DNA of 64,000 bases from Levilactobacillus suantsaii (GTDB taxonomy: Bacteria > Bacillota > Bacilli > Lactobacillales > Lactobacillaceae), in assembly GCF_004115745.1 (NCBI RefSeq), contig NZ_QXIL01000005.1, positions 1 through 64,000 of the forward strand, in the 5' to 3' direction. Both the position numbers and the translations under genes were made by a program. The notes under the pieces are model-generated. The model saw only the letters and a program-made list of their open reading frames with translations. It had not been told where the DNA came from and ran no database searches. Each line of letters begins with the position of its first letter. Position 1 is the first letter of the stretch. Positions 1-8,460 of the stretch are shown in pieces.

Positions 1-1
1 G

Positions 2-109
2 GGGGGCCAATTGGTCGCAACGGGCACGCCACAAGCCGTCAGTGATAACGAGCAAAGTGTCACCGGCCGTTATTTGAAACAGGCGTTAACGCAGACCAAA
101 ATGGACTGA
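2..109 (+). CDS. UvrA-type excinuclease ABC subunit A, C-terminal end (partial)
   Basis: Only the last 35 codons are in the window; the gene begins upstream. The reading frame ends GGQLVATGTPQ...TGRYLKQAL.. and stops with TGA at 107-109. This matches the usual end of UvrA-family proteins, where a glycine-rich segment is followed by GTPE-x-V and a TG-x-(Y/F)-L-K tail. UvrA is the ATP-dependent damage-recognition subunit of nucleotide excision repair. With so little sequence, a UvrA paralogue (for example a drug-resistance-type UvrA-like ABC protein) cannot be excluded. Confidence 0.6.
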   Translation, partial: GGQLVATGTPQAVSDNEQSVTGRYLKQALTQTKMD

Positions 110-176
110 TTTGGCCTAAAGGGGGCGGAAGTGTCAATCCTAGACACTGTCATTAAAACTTAAGCGTCAAGTGAAT

Positions 177-219
177 GAAGCGTGTTCCAACTACATAAAG
201 CGTAGCTGGGACACGCTTC
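177..219 (+). terminator. Hairpin after the UvrA-like gene
   Basis: Arms 177-188 and 208-219 (GAAGCGTGTTCC / GGGACACGCTTC) pair over 12 bp with one G-T wobble around a 19-nt loop. The following bases are only mildly T-rich, so this is a probable but not textbook rho-independent terminator. Confidence 0.5.
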
Positions 220-395
220 TTAAGTAATGGGCTAGGGGTCCTTAGTGAACTGGTAAGCTGTTAATTTCAACAAGATCCCCCCGCGCAACCGGTTGGGGTG
301 GGCCTAAGCCGGCACTACACGGTAAAATCTGATTTGGGTCAGGTTAGGAAGCGTGGTAAACTAAATGTAGGTTTTCTAGGCCCCGTGGTTGACGA

Positions 396-414
396 GCTAC
401 CATAAAATGGTAGC
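396..414. promoter_or_regulatory. Perfect palindrome upstream of the GH13 gene (candidate operator)
   Basis: GCTACCAT-aaa-ATGGTAGC is an exact 8-bp inverted repeat with a 3-bp centre, about 110 bp before the glucosidase start. It looks like a dimeric regulator site and may overlap a promoter. The rest of 220-525 holds no gene that can be supported; the gap is a long 5' region for the glucosidase. Confidence 0.35.
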
Positions 415-525
415 GCTTCCTGAACTGTTGGACTGGAATCCCATCAATGGCTCAACTGCCAGATGAATGCTTAGTCATTTACCCGGTGGCATGGGACATT
501 GATTAAGCTGAGGAGGGTTATCGAA

Positions 526-2199
526 GTGGCAGAAAAAAAGTGGTTTCAAGACGCCGTCGTGTATCAGATTTATCCGATGAGTTTTCAGGACAGTAATCAC
601 GACGGCATTGGTGATTTGAACGGTATTGTCCAGCGGCTCCCGTATTTACAGAAATTAGGGGTCGACGTGCTGTGGTTGAACCCGATTTACAAGTCCCCAA
701 ACAAGGATAACGGGTACGACATCGCGGACTATAAGGCGTTGAATCCGGTTTACGGTACGATGGCCGACTTTGACCATTTGTTGGCGGAGACCCACCGGCA
801 CGGCATGAAACTCTTGATGGACTTGGTCGTTAACCACACCTCCGATCAAAACGCGTGGTTCCAAGCCAGCCAGCAATCGCGGACTAATCCCTACGCCGAT
901 TATTACATCTGGCGCGATCCGGTCGACGGGCACGAACCGAACAACTGGCAAGCGGCCTTTGGGGGTCCAGCCTGGACCTTCGTTCCGGCGCGGGGGCAGT
1001 ATTACTTACACCTCTTTGCCCCGGCTCAACCCGATTTGAACTGGGAAAATCCCAAGGTGCGTGAAAGCGTCTGGGACATCATGCGCTTCTGGTTGGATAA
1101 AGGGGTCAACGGCTTTCGGATGGACGTCATCAATTACATCTCCAAACCAGCGGGCTTGCCCGATGCGCCCGATGGTGGGACGGCCGGTGCCGTGGGGGAC
1201 TTAGTCGCCGACGGCCCGAAACTAAACGACTACTTACACGAAATGAACGACAAGGTCCTGTCCCATTATGACGTGATGACGGTGGGCGAGATGCCCGGGT
1301 CCAAGCCAGAAGACGCCATTCAATACACGGGGTTGGACAGCCACGAGTTGAACATGGTCTTCCAGTTCGAACACGTGTCGCTAAGTCCCAACCCAGATAC
1401 CCGTTTAGGCAAGTGGAACGATCAACCGGTCAAGCTGACGGAACTCAAGCACTCCTTGAGTCGCTGGCAGACCGAACTGGACGGCAAGGGCTGGAATAGT
1501 CTGTACTGGAACAACCACGACCAACCGCGCGCCGTGTCCCGCTTTGGCGATGACCGACCGGAATACCGGGCCTTGTCCGCCAAGGCGTTAGGAACGGCGT
1601 TGCACATGCTGCAGGGGACCCCGTACGTGTTCGAAGGCGAGGAACTGGGGATGACCAACGTCCACTACACCCAATTGAGCGACTACGAGGACTTGGAATC
1701 AATCAACTTCTACCATGAGTTCGTGGACCAAAAGCACCTCGTCGATGGCCCGACCATGTTGAAGTATTTGGCCAACATTTCGCGGGACAACGCCCGGACG
1801 CCGATGCAGTGGAGTGCCGAGAAGCACGCCGGGTTTACGGATGCGACGCCGTGGTTTGCGCTGAACCCCAACTATAAGCAGATTAACGTCGACGCCGAAT
1901 TGGCCGACCAGGATTCGGTCTATTACTACTACCAGCAGTTGATCAAGTTGCGCCACGAAAATGCCATTATCCTCTACGGGACTTACGAGGAAATCGACCC
2001 GCAAGACGATCAGGTCATGACGTACCGGCGTCATTATCAGGGCCAAACGTTACTGGTCATGGTCAACTTTACGGACCAGACCGTGACACGCGACTACCAG
2101 CAAGCCAAAGCGGACCGCTTACTCATCAGCAACTATGCCGATGACCAGGGGACCACGTTGCGGCCGTACGAAAGCAAGGTCTACTTGTTACAAGATTAA
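526..2199 (+). CDS. malL: GH13 alpha-glucosidase, oligo-1,6-glucosidase type
   Basis: Intracellular glycoside hydrolase of family GH13 that releases glucose from the non-reducing end of short alpha-glucosides. The 557-aa length is typical. Visible motifs are the (beta/alpha)8 regions: QIYPMSFQDSNHDGIGDL near the N-terminus, the nucleophile in GFRMDVIN (D200), the general acid in VGEMPG (E255) and the third acid in NNHDQPR (D332). The Val after the nucleophile is the residue usually linked to alpha-1,6 activity (isomaltose, panose, dextran oligomers), so oligo-1,6-glucosidase or dextran glucosidase is favoured over an alpha-1,4 enzyme; trehalose-6-phosphate hydrolase is a less likely alternative. 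GTG at 526 is chosen because AGGAGG sits about 9 nt upstream; an upstream TTG at 499 has no such site. No sugar transporter lies beside it, so it stands alone behind a long 5' region with a palindrome. Confidence 0.85.
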   Translation: MAEKKWFQDAVVYQIYPMSFQDSNHDGIGDLNGIVQRLPYLQKLGVDVLWLNPIYKSPNKDNGYDIADYKALNPVYGTMADFDHLLAETHRHGMKLLMDLVVNHTSDQNAWFQASQQSRTNPYADYYIWRDPVDGHEPNNWQAAFGGPAWTFVPARGQYYLHLFAPAQPDLNWENPKVRESVWDIMRFWLDKGVNGFRMDVINYISKPAGLPDAPDGGTAGAVGDLVADGPKLNDYLHEMNDKVLSHYDVMTVGEMPGSKPEDAIQYTGLDSHELNMVFQFEHVSLSPNPDTRLGKWNDQPVKLTELKHSLSRWQTELDGKGWNSLYWNNHDQPRAVSRFGDDRPEYRALSAKALGTALHMLQGTPYVFEGEELGMTNVHYTQLSDYEDLESINFYHEFVDQKHLVDGPTMLKYLANISRDNARTPMQWSAEKHAGFTDATPWFALNPNYKQINVDAELADQDSVYYYYQQLIKLRHENAIILYGTYEEIDPQDDQVMTYRRHYQGQTLLVMVNFTDQTVTRDYQQAKADRLLISNYADDQGTTLRPYESKVYLLQD

Positions 2200-2266
2200 G
2201 GTGTCTTGGACTGAAAGGCTGGTGGGTGGGAGCTTAGTTTCCATTTACTTCAATCACGAAAAGTTT

Positions 2267-2304
2267 AAAGGGCCCCACCGGCAAGCGCGCTGGTGGGGCC
2301 CTTT
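2267..2304. terminator. Bidirectional terminator between the GH13 gene and the small minus-strand gene
   Basis: Perfect 13-bp stem AAAGGGCCCCACC / GGTGGGGCCCTTT with a 12-nt loop, located between two convergent genes. The minus-strand side is followed by a T-rich run. Confidence 0.8.
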
Positions 2305-2322
2305 AGAAGGTCTAAAAAGACG

Positions 2323-2571
2323 TTAGAGTTCTTTAGAAACGGTGTAACGTTTGGAAGATTCATTTTCGGTGATTTGGTTACCCAGTTTTTGGTCCGCCAA
2401 GAAGATGTCAAAGGACGGCTCGCCCTGGGGACTCTTGACCACGAGCACGTGGCCCGATTGGGCGTGCCGGGCCCGGTAGATTTGGGCCGTTTGCACGGCT
2501 TCGTTGTAATCATGAAAGTTACCAATTGAGTTTCCTGGATTGAAAAATACAACTTCATCCATCATCATCAT
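2323..2571 (-). CDS. Small conserved-looking protein of unknown function (about 79-82 aa)
   Basis: Short cytosolic protein without a signal or membrane segment; no family recognised. The message starts with four consecutive ATG codons (2560-2571) right after AAAGGA, so initiation probably uses the third or fourth ATG (start near 2562-2565), which gives better spacing. The sequence contains HDYNEAVQTAQIYRARHAQSGHV and reads like a compact alpha/beta fold. It is supported as a real gene by its ribosome site, a normal amino-acid mix and a strong terminator directly after its stop. Function cannot be inferred from neighbours; it lies between a glucosidase and a broken dipeptidase gene. Confidence 0.6.
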   Translation of the reverse strand: MMMMDEVVFFNPGNSIGNFHDYNEAVQTAQIYRARHAQSGHVLVVKSPQGEPSFDIFLADQKLGNQITENESSKRYTVSKEL

Positions 2572-2631
2572 TCCTTTCAGAATTAGATTCTAAGGTCATT
2601 ATACCGCACTCGTTATGAAAACGATATCACT

Positions 2632-4038
2632 TTACAGTTGGGAATCCATGGCAAACGAAAGCGCCGATTGTTCGGCGTTGGCCTGGACCAACGCCCCAAT
2701 GTGGGCCTGCAAAGCCGTAGCGAAGCTAGCTGCGGTCGCCACGTTGAACTCGCCGAGGGTCGTTGGGGTGCTAGGTGTTAGGTCATCACCCGCTTGGACC
2801 CGTTGAATTCCGCGTTGCTGGCTGGCCTGCAAGAAATGGTCAATGAGCCCGCGATTCTGGTGGTAGTGGGCTTCACTTAAGACCTCGACCAGCTTAGCTT
2901 GCCAGTACGGGTTGGTGGCGCTGTAGGTTGGATTAGCCACGGCGTAAGTGGGCGCCAACTGGTCGCCGGCCGCAAAGAACGGCACGTAGGGCGTAAACGC
3001 CGGGTTCCCGAAGCCCTGCCACACGATGCCAGCGCGTAAGGGTGGGACGTTGCGGCGGAGTTGTAAGATGTGGCTGTTCTGGGTTCGCGCCAAGCCAATC
3101 GCCCGGTAAGCGGTCCGTTCGGTAGCCGTCCCGTGGCCTAGCGGATCGTAAGGGGTGCCGTTGTAGTGGGAACCTAAGATCGTGGCCACGTCATCGAGAC
3201 CGATTTTACGTTCGGCGTGTTGGATAAAGGGCAACGTCATATCGGTCGGATTCTCAAAGGCGCTGGGCGTCAAAATTTTATGACCGTACCAGACCCGTGG
3301 CGTGTTGTAATGGGCGTCTTGCTCGCTGTGGGTGCCGAAGATGTGCCGGGAATTGAACCCCCCACCGTCTGGATTCAAGCGGTGGCTTTGGACGAACTGG
3401 CGCAGATTTGGTGAGGTCAAGAAGTTGGGGCTATCGAAGTCGACTTCTTCGATAGCCAGTTGGTTGGCGACCACGGCGTAAGCGTCGTCCGGGATGCGTT
3501 GAGCGACTCAGTGATGACCACTGACGATTTCCATGTACCAGACTTCGTCGAGGTCACTGAAGAGCACCCCGTTGGTCTCGGCGGCGCCTTGGGTGTGCAC
3601 CAGGTGGCCTAGCCGTTGAATGCCAGCTTGGGCGGAGTCGATATAAGGCAGAATCACCGTTAGCATGGCATCTTCGGCGATACCGTTAGGGACCAACGGA
3701 TCGACACCCAGCACGCGACTGTTAGTGTAGGCACTCTCGGTGGCGCTCATGGCGACTTGGTGGGCGTTGATGCCACTTTCGCCGTAATCGCCGGCACTCG
3801 AGTCGCTGTCGGGCACCGCCGTGTACTGGGCGGCGGCTTGCGGCAGGGAGGTCGTGAACTGATTGTTTTTCGAGACGAAGTGGGTGGTGCCACTCGTGCT
3901 GGCGGGATGACTGACGGCTTGTTTCGGCCAGATGGCCACCGCATTGTCTTCGTTACGGGCGATGAGTGGGCTGCCATCCAGGGTGGCTAACTTGCCGACT
4001 AAAACTGAGGTGCAGGCTTGATGGGGTAAACGGGTCAC
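2632..4038 (-). pseudogene. pepD: C69 (U34) family dipeptidase, interrupted by one stop codon
   Basis: Dipeptidases of peptidase family C69 (PepD) are N-terminal nucleophile hydrolases that cleave dipeptides in the cytoplasm of lactobacilli. The N-terminus MTRLPHQACTSVLVG carries the expected nucleophile Cys9 and the family signature DGS-x-LIARNED. The start is GTG at 4036-4038 after AAGGAGG. After 176 codons the frame meets TGA at 3508-3510, just after the conserved stretch VWYMEIVSGHH. The next codons in the same frame read VAQRIPDDAYAVVANQLAIEEVDF, which is normal PepD sequence continuing for 291 aa to the stop at 2632. The family usually has Trp after this HH, so a single TGG to TGA change explains the break. 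Unless the stop is read through or is a sequencing error, no active enzyme is made. Confidence 0.85.
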
Positions 4039-4212
4039 AAAAATTCCTCCTTGAAAGGGTGCGATTAACCGTCCCATTAGGTGTGGGGCGTGAAAGTGAC
4101 CTTAATATAGCACATTTTGCGCGGCCACGTTGGAATGGGACAATCAGTTTTAATAAAAAAACTGGGGGAAGTTTGCTAAAATGGAAGAGAATAGGAAGGG
4201 ATGGTTGGTAAC

Positions 4213-4917
4213 ATGGCAGCAGAAATTGAGTCACATCAACACAGCTTGGCCCGCGAATTGGAATGTGTCTCCGGAGTGCCCATCTTTCAACAACTCGCAC
4301 ACAACCAGATGATTTCGGTCGCCGAAGTCACCCGTGCCATCCACGCCCAAAAGGGTCAGATCGTCTTCCGGCCGGATGCGGTCTCCCAGACGTTGTATAT
4401 CGTGAATACTGGCCAGGTCCGGCTGTACCACCTGGCCGATGACGGCAAGGAACGGGTCTTGCGGGTGCTGAATCCCGGCGACTTCATCGGGGAGATTGCG
4501 CTGTTTACCGACGAAATCCACAGCGATTACGCCGAAGCCACCCAGACCACGGAACTTTGCACGATTTCGCGAACTGACTTGACTCAACTGGTTCGGCGAT
4601 TGCCGACGTTAGCGTTGGCGCTCTTGAACGCGTTGGCGCAACGCTTGAAGACCGCCGAACATCAAGCCACCTTATTGGCGATTCCTGATGCTTTGCCGCG
4701 GTTAGCGGGGTACCTGTTAGACTTGAGTCAGAGTCAAGCGACTACGGTGACTTTACCCATGAGTAAGCAGGACTTAGCCGCGTATTTGGGGATGACGCCG
4801 GAGTCGTTGAGTCGCAAGTTGAAACAACTGGTCACGCTGGGGGCGATTACCACGCATGGTCGGCGTGAGATTACGATTGTGACGCTCGCCAAATTACAAG
4901 CCGTAGCGCCACAGTGA
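4213..4917 (+). CDS. Crp/Fnr family transcriptional regulator, Flp-like
   Basis: Dimeric DNA-binding regulator with an N-terminal cyclic-nucleotide-binding-type beta-roll (residues about 20-140, including GQVRLYHLADDGKERVLRVLNPGDFIGE), a long dimer helix and a C-terminal winged helix (LPMSKQDLAAYLGMTPESLSRKLKQL). The recognition helix has the E-S-L-S-R pattern of FNR/Flp proteins. Two cysteines, in ELECVSG near the N-terminus and in TTELCTIS in the roll, resemble the cysteine pair used as a disulfide switch in the Flp proteins of lactobacilli; the four-cysteine iron-sulfur cluster of true FNR is absent. ATG 4213 is preferred because AGGAAGG lies about 13 nt upstream; ATG 4201 is too close to it. 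A redox-responsive role is inferred. Confidence 0.8.
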   Translation: MAAEIESHQHSLARELECVSGVPIFQQLAHNQMISVAEVTRAIHAQKGQIVFRPDAVSQTLYIVNTGQVRLYHLADDGKERVLRVLNPGDFIGEIALFTDEIHSDYAEATQTTELCTISRTDLTQLVRRLPTLALALLNALAQRLKTAEHQATLLAIPDALPRLAGYLLDLSQSQATTVTLPMSKQDLAAYLGMTPESLSRKLKQLVTLGAITTHGRREITIVTLAKLQAVAPQ

Positions 4918-4973
4918 CTTAATCTTTGCGCTCCGGTTAAGAATCTTAAATAGCATGGTATTCCCAAATTAAA

Positions 4974-4984
4974 TTTGCTAAAAT
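4974..4984 (+). promoter_or_regulatory. Extended -10 promoter element for the asparagine synthase gene
   Basis: TTTGCTAAAAT contains TGC-TAAAAT (TGn plus -10) about 70 nt before the asnB start. A very similar TTTGCTAAAATG block precedes the Crp/Fnr gene near 4172-4183. The -35 is poor. Confidence 0.45.
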
Positions 4985-5051
4985 GATGGGTGTTGTGTTT
5001 CAATAGAGGCTTAGAGTAAAAACGCAGATTAAATTAAAAGGGGATACGCAC

Positions 5052-6932
5052 ATGTGTGGATTCGTTGGTTATGTGAACCAGAAGGATGTTCCCGCTAATA
5101 CCATCAACGATATGGCGGATCGCATCAAGCACCGGGGACCGGATGACGAGGCCTATTTCAGCGATGACCAAGCTGTGATGGGATTCCGGCGGCTGTCAAT
5201 CATTGACTTAGCCCACGGAAAGCAACCGATGTACAACCGGGACCAAACTAAAGTTTTGACCTTTAACGGTGAAATCTATAACTACCAAGAGATTCGGGCT
5301 GACTTACAAAAGCTAGGGTACGAATTCCAAACGGATGTGGATTCCGAAGTTTTGATTCACGGCTACGACGCCTGGGGACCAAAATTGTTGGACCGGTTAC
5401 GGGGGATGTACGCCTTCGTCATCTACGATAAAACAAATAATGAAGTGTTCGGGGCCAGAGACCACTTTGGCATCAAGCCATTGTACTACTATGATGATGG
5501 CGAGACCTTCCTGTGGGGTTCCGAAATCAAGGCGTTCTTGGAACACCCGAACTTTAAAAAAGAATTTAATGAAGAACTCTTGCCGATTCACTTGAGCTTT
5601 GAGTTCATTCCGTCGCGCGACACCATGTTCAAGCACGTGTACAAGGTCTTACCGGGCCAGTACTTCCTGCACAAGGCGGGCAAGACCGAAACGCATCGCT
5701 ACTTCAAGTACAGCTACGACCACATCGACAACAGTCAGACGGTCGAAGGTGACGCCAAGAAGATTCGCCAGATTGTCGACGAATCCGTCAAGGCCCACAT
5801 GATTGCTGACGTGGAAGTCGGCAGTTTCTTGTCCAGTGGGATTGATTCTTCTTATGTCTTGAACGAAGCGGCCAAGTTAAAGCCGATTCAATCCTTCTCC
5901 TTGGGCTTCAAGAATTCCAAGTACAGTGAATTGAGCTGGTCCACGGAATTTGCTAAGGAAATCAAGCAAAAGAACACGCCACTTTACATGACCGGTGACG
6001 ACTACTTCGATATTTTACCGACCATCATGTACTACATGGACGAACCGTTGTCCAACCCATCGGCGATGCAACTGTACTACCTATCTAAGGGCACGCGCAA
6101 GAGCGTGAAGGTTGCCTTGTCCGGGGAAGGGGCCGACGAGTTCTTCGGTGGCTATAACACTTATCTGGAAGCCATCCCGTTCGAACGCTACCAGAAGTGG
6201 GTACCCAAGCCGATTCGTAAGGGCTTAGGCGCGATTGCCGATAAGTTGCCACGGTTCCATGGCCGGCGGTTCTTGGTCCGTGGGGCCGAACCGTTGAGTG
6301 AACGGTACTACCGGGTCAACTACGTGTTCGACTACCATGACCGCAATAAGATCTTAAAGAACCCAGCCTTGAATCAAGATGCCGGGGCTTACACCCAACA
6401 CCTCTTCGATGACGTGAAGGGCTTAGACGAAATGACGCAGATGCAGTACTTTGACATCAATACTTGGTTGCCGTACGACATCTTGCACAAGGCAGACCGG
6501 ATGAGCATGGCCAACTCCCTAGAAGTGCGGACGCCGTTAGTCGACAAGGAAGTCGCCAAGTTTGCGGCCACCATGCCGGTCAAGACGCGGATCCATGCAG
6601 ATGAGACTAAGGTCTCGTTGCGGACCGCGGCGGAAGCCGAACTGCCGGAACGGGTCGCGAAGAAGGAAAAGATGGGCTTCCCATCCCCAATCGCCACCTG
6701 GATCAAGGAAGAACCTTACAAGTCCCGGATTATCGAGGCGTTCAACTCGGATGTGGCCCACAAGTTCTTCAATACGGACGCGTTGATGGATATCTTGCAC
6801 GAACATATCAATGGAAAATCCAGTATGCAAAAGATTTTCACCATCTACACCTTTATCTTGTGGTACGAAGTTTACTTCCCTGAAAATACCACGGCCAAGA
6901 CGGTTGACCTGGTTCACCGGACGCAAATTTAA
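5052..6932 (+). CDS. asnB: Glutamine-hydrolysing asparagine synthase (AsnB/AsnH type)
   Basis: Two-domain amidotransferase of 626 aa. The class II glutaminase domain starts with MCGFVGY, where Cys2 becomes the N-terminal nucleophile, and contains RHRGPDDE-type and FNGEIYN motifs. The synthase domain has the PP-loop LSSGIDSSYV around residue 260 and later SGEGADEFFGGY, both typical. The textbook reaction makes asparagine from aspartate, glutamine and ATP. In lactic acid bacteria a paralogue, AsnH, instead amidates D-aspartate of the peptidoglycan cross-bridge. Here the gene is followed by a D-aspartate ligase-like gene and an aspartate racemase, so the AsnH role is a serious possibility. The start follows AAAAGGGG. 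A hairpin after the gene separates it from the next two. Confidence 0.88.
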   Translation: MCGFVGYVNQKDVPANTINDMADRIKHRGPDDEAYFSDDQAVMGFRRLSIIDLAHGKQPMYNRDQTKVLTFNGEIYNYQEIRADLQKLGYEFQTDVDSEVLIHGYDAWGPKLLDRLRGMYAFVIYDKTNNEVFGARDHFGIKPLYYYDDGETFLWGSEIKAFLEHPNFKKEFNEELLPIHLSFEFIPSRDTMFKHVYKVLPGQYFLHKAGKTETHRYFKYSYDHIDNSQTVEGDAKKIRQIVDESVKAHMIADVEVGSFLSSGIDSSYVLNEAAKLKPIQSFSLGFKNSKYSELSWSTEFAKEIKQKNTPLYMTGDDYFDILPTIMYYMDEPLSNPSAMQLYYLSKGTRKSVKVALSGEGADEFFGGYNTYLEAIPFERYQKWVPKPIRKGLGAIADKLPRFHGRRFLVRGAEPLSERYYRVNYVFDYHDRNKILKNPALNQDAGAYTQHLFDDVKGLDEMTQMQYFDINTWLPYDILHKADRMSMANSLEVRTPLVDKEVAKFAATMPVKTRIHADETKVSLRTAAEAELPERVAKKEKMGFPSPIATWIKEEPYKSRIIEAFNSDVAHKFFNTDALMDILHEHINGKSSMQKIFTIYTFILWYEVYFPENTTAKTVDLVHRTQI

Positions 6933-6963
6933 GACCAGTCGGCTAATTTAGTCGGCACCACCG

Positions 6964-7003
6964 ATCAAGGTTGCTATTGGATTCGTCCGTTAACAACCTT
7001 GAT
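6964..7003 (+). terminator. Terminator after the asparagine synthase gene
   Basis: Arms ATCAAGGTTG (6964-6973) and CAACCTTGAT (6994-7003) pair perfectly and are followed by TCTGTTT. Confidence 0.6.
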
Positions 7004-7032
7004 TCTGTTTACGATTAAAAATAAATATTTTT

Positions 7033-7164
7033 GTTGACCCCAGCCTAATGGGGCGAGGTGGGGGAATTCCGGCTTCGCCCCCACGGCTAAGCCCATTGGT
7101 CAAAGCTGACCGGGGGTTTAGCCGTGAGTCAGCCCCTGCGGCGAATTAGGCGGGCGCGGTCAAC
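7033..7164 (+). ncRNA. Highly structured intergenic segment before the D-Asp ligase gene
   Basis: Nested inverted repeats fill this stretch. Outer arms GTTGACC (7033-7039) and GCCTAAT (7043-7049) pair with ATTAGGC (7145-7151) and GGTCAAC (7158-7164). Inside is a 13-bp stem 7082-7094 / 7114-7126 with one wobble, capped by GGTCA-aagc-TGACC. It may be the 5' leader of the following gene, an independent RNA or a small mobile hairpin element. It matches no riboswitch class recognised here. Confidence 0.4.
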
Positions 7165-7198
7165 GACATTTTGCAGTTGTGAAGGGACTTTTTGAGTT

Positions 7199-8455
7199 AT
7201 GGAAACGAATGGAGCAAAATTCACCCCGGTTTTGCTGGGGAGCGATTTTAACGTTTATGGGATGGCCCGGTCGTTTTACGACCTGTACCACGAACCCGTG
7301 CAGGCTTTTGCCAGCATCCAATTGGCGCCGACCCGCTACACCAAGATTGTGAATCTAGAACTCATCCCGGGCTTCGATGAGGACCCAGTCTGGATTGAGA
7401 CCATGCGGAAGCTGAAGGAACGTTACGCCAACCACCCGGAACCCGTCATTTTGATTGGGTGCGGGGATGGCTACGCTGAATTGATCAGTAAGCACAAGGC
7501 CGAACTAGAAGACGTCTTTATCTGTCCGTACGTGGATTACGATTTATTGCGGCAACTGAATAATAAGGAAAGCTTCTACAAGGTCTGTGACAAGTACGGT
7601 TTGCCGTACCCGCACACCCGCATCATCACCAAGGCGGAAGCCACGGGCGATGCGCCCATTGAACAACCCTTTGGTTACCCGGTCGCGTTGAAACCGGCCA
7701 ACAGTGTTGAGTGGTTGGACGTGCACTTCGAGGGCCGTAAGAAGGCCTTTCGAATCCAATCCGAAGCCGAATTCAAAGATATCGTGCATAAAATTTATAC
7801 CAACGGGTACACGTCCGATTTGATCTTACAGGACTTCATCCCCGGCGATGACAGCAATATGCGGGTGGTCAACGCCTACGTCGACCAGGACCACCATGTC
7901 AAAATGATGTGCCTGGGGCACCCGTTATTGGAAGATTGTGCACCGTCCGCTATCGGAAATTATGTGGCTATCATCCCTGAATACAACGAGACGATTTACC
8001 ACGACATCCAGAATTTCTTGGAAGCTATCGACTTTACCGGCTACGCCAACTTTGACATGAAGTATGACGTGCGCGACCACTCGTTCAAGTTATTTGAAAT
8101 CAATTTGCGTCAGGGTCGGAGTAGTTTCTTCGTCACCCTCAACGGCTATAATCTGGCCGATTGGGTGGTCAAAGACTACGTCAAGCACAGTTTGAAGGAC
8201 GCGCCTACGGTCTACGGTAACCAAGACGAACAGCAACACGCCTTGTGGTTGGGGGTTCCCGTTAAGGTTTTTAAGCGCTATACTCGAGAAAACGCAGATA
8301 AAGAGCGCGCCTTGAAGTTGATCGCGGCGGGGCAATACGGCACCACCTACCGGTACCAACCGGACTTGAGCTTGAAACGACGGTTGTTGATCAAGTGGAT
8401 GGAACACAACTATACGGTGAACTTTAAGAAGTACTTTGCGGAAAATAAGGGGTAA
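7199..8455 (+). CDS. ATP-grasp carboxylate-amine ligase, probable D-aspartate ligase
   Basis: ATP-grasp protein of 418 aa. Visible segments include the ATP-binding lysine region YPVALKPANSVEW (about residues 160-172), the central ILQDFIPGDDSNMRVV and the metal-binding FKLFEINLRQGRSSFF near residues 300-315. This arrangement matches the D-aspartate ligase family (Aslfm of Enterococcus faecium and its lactobacillus homologues), which ligates beta-activated D-aspartate to the lysine side chain of the peptidoglycan precursor. The neighbour 5 nt downstream is an aspartate racemase, which supplies D-Asp, as in E. faecium. The other option is an unrelated peptide ligase of the same fold. The start ATG lacks a strong AGGAGG; AAGGGA lies about 12 nt upstream. 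A structured leader precedes it. Confidence 0.8.
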   Translation: METNGAKFTPVLLGSDFNVYGMARSFYDLYHEPVQAFASIQLAPTRYTKIVNLELIPGFDEDPVWIETMRKLKERYANHPEPVILIGCGDGYAELISKHKAELEDVFICPYVDYDLLRQLNNKESFYKVCDKYGLPYPHTRIITKAEATGDAPIEQPFGYPVALKPANSVEWLDVHFEGRKKAFRIQSEAEFKDIVHKIYTNGYTSDLILQDFIPGDDSNMRVVNAYVDQDHHVKMMCLGHPLLEDCAPSAIGNYVAIIPEYNETIYHDIQNFLEAIDFTGYANFDMKYDVRDHSFKLFEINLRQGRSSFFVTLNGYNLADWVVKDYVKHSLKDAPTVYGNQDEQQHALWLGVPVKVFKRYTRENADKERALKLIAAGQYGTTYRYQPDLSLKRRLLIKWMEHNYTVNFKKYFAENKG

Positions 8456-8460
8456 GAATA

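Noticed and set aside
405-422. Catabolite-responsive (cre) element before the glucosidase gene
   Set aside because: The sequence around GGTAGCGCTTCC matches the cre consensus poorly at several fixed positions.
2135-2326. Small plus-strand frame after the glucosidase
   Set aside because: It overlaps the glucosidase end and a terminator, with no ribosome site.
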